From Paludibacteraceae bacterium (lineage in GTDB: Bacteria > Bacteroidota > Bacteroidia > Bacteroidales > Paludibacteraceae), in assembly GCA_031292565.1 (NCBI GenBank), contig JARLGW010000005.1:124001-188000 (forward strand): a stretch of 64,000 nucleotides of DNA, given 5' to 3'. Position numbers and translations under genes: made by a program. The notes beneath the pieces were generated by a model that had not been told where the DNA came from, made no database searches, and worked only from the letters and a program-made list of their open reading frames with translations. Shown here one piece after another: positions 63,351-64,000 of the stretch (positions are counted from its first letter, which is position 1; each line of letters starts with the position of its first letter).

Positions 63351-64000
63351 ATGAAAATATTAATTCTTGGTGCCGGAAAAATGGGTACCTTTCTCACGGA
63401 TGCTTTGTGTTTGAAGCACGAGGTTGCTTTGTTTGATGTAGATCCTTCGCGATTGCGTTTCGTGTTCAACACACAGCGATTGAGTAAGCTGGAAGAGATA
63501 AGCGAATTTAAACCTGAATTGCTTATTAATGCCACTACGCTTAAATATACTGTTGAGGCTTTTAAAATGGTGCTGCCTTACTTGCCTGATGATTGCATTT
63601 TGTCGGACATTGCATCGGTGAAAACCGAGTTGCCCGATTTTTATGCCAGCACTGGTAAACGCTTCGTGTCCACTCACCCGATGTTTGGCCCCACGTTTGC
63701 CAACTTGGATAACTTGAGCACGCAGAACACGATTATCATTACCGAGTCCGACGAGCAGGGCAAAGCCTTCTTTCGTGAATTTTACGGTTCGTTGAAGTTG
63801 AATATTTTTGAATATAGCTTTTTGGAGCACGATGAAACCATAGCGTATTCCTTGTCCATCCCGTTTGCTTCCACCTTGGTGTTTGCCTCGGTGATGAAGA
63901 AGCAGGAAGCTCCGGGTACCACGTTTAAGAAGCACATGGATATTGCCCGTGGTTTGCTGTCGGAAGACGATTACCTGTTGACTGAAATTTTGTTCAATCC
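63351..64000 (+). CDS. tyrA: Prephenate dehydrogenase (3' truncated by window edge)
   Basis: The frame runs open from ATG 63351 to the window end, about 216 residues so far, no stop. The N-terminal NAD-binding motif ILGAGKMGTF (residues 5-14) opens a Rossmann domain. SDIASVKTEL and STHPMFGPTFANLDN (His and Pro of the substrate pocket) are typical TyrA motifs, and the helical dimerisation domain begins near AYSLSIPFAST. It converts prephenate to 4-hydroxyphenylpyruvate for tyrosine synthesis. It is the last visible gene of the operon. Confidence 0.93.
   Translation, partial: MKILILGAGKMGTFLTDALCLKHEVALFDVDPSRLRFVFNTQRLSKLEEISEFKPELLINATTLKYTVEAFKMVLPYLPDDCILSDIASVKTELPDFYASTGKRFVSTHPMFGPTFANLDNLSTQNTIIITESDEQGKAFFREFYGSLKLNIFEYSFLEHDETIAYSLSIPFASTLVFASVMKKQEAPGTTFKKHMDIARGLLSEDDYLLTEILFN

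Overview
The window looks like chromosomal DNA of a Bacteroidota bacterium, most likely order Bacteroidales (a Paludibacter/Dysgonomonas-like relative is my inference). The evidence is the moderately AT-rich composition, promoter matches of the TTG-N17-20-TAnnTTTG type instead of E. coli -35/-10 boxes, almost no Shine-Dalgarno sequences, type IX secretion genes (PorU, PorV, a PorP/SprF-type protein and a cargo with a type-B sorting domain), and Bacteroidota-typical proteins such as the EF-G2-like paralogue, GTG-started RplM, NamZ/DUF1343 and DUF4252.

Layout. 1-5890: 3' three quarters of rpoC, terminator, EF-G paralogue. 6-17 kb: unknown exported protein, guaA, a Cys/Lys-repeat secreted protein, an orphan MlaE permease, rnz, a YhdH-type oxidoreductase, an MFS transporter, a three-gene operon of unknown function, then NDH-2, a BFD-type ferredoxin and TatD. 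17970-19562: tRNA-Ser(GGA) carrying a 1.5-kb insert bounded by a 61-bp perfect direct repeat of the tRNA 3' end. The insert holds only an S24-type phage-like repressor and a small membrane protein, with no integrase. 19.6-20.7 kb: degraded accessory DNA with one small exported protein. 20.7-26 kb: Nudix hydrolase, a giant TPR protein and its beta-barrel partner. 26-35 kb, mostly minus strand: ispF, porV, porU, a FAH-family enzyme, rex, with eIF1/SUI1 on plus, then hisF and hisH. 35-37 kb: an ECF sigma, anti-sigma-like and DUF4252 module. 37-45.5 kb: a surface-protein operon (Ig-like repeat protein, type-B-CTD cargo, PD40-OmpA protein, PorP/SprF). 46-49 kb: rplM-rpsI-rpsB-tsf. 49-59 kb: mixed housekeeping and accessory genes (HD hydrolase, namZ, coiled-coil membrane protein, AGCS symporter, ABC exporter, purB, yjbQ, EEP nuclease). 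59.2-64 kb: the phenylalanine/tyrosine operon (pheA, aminotransferase, SMR transporter, DAHP synthase-chorismate mutase, tyrA running off the end).

The most notable signals are these. (1) A complete-looking transcription attenuator with a 19-residue Phe/Tyr-rich leader peptide sits in front of the aromatic operon. (2) The integrase-less repressor plus membrane-protein island lies in tRNA-Ser. (3) A ~140-bp multi-hairpin repeat occurs twice, 28 kb apart, with compensatory base changes. (4) The EF-G paralogue has Ala in place of the catalytic switch-II His. (5) The tandem Cys-motif exported protein and the unknown three-gene operon have no recognised function. No rRNA, CRISPR array or complete insertion sequence was seen.
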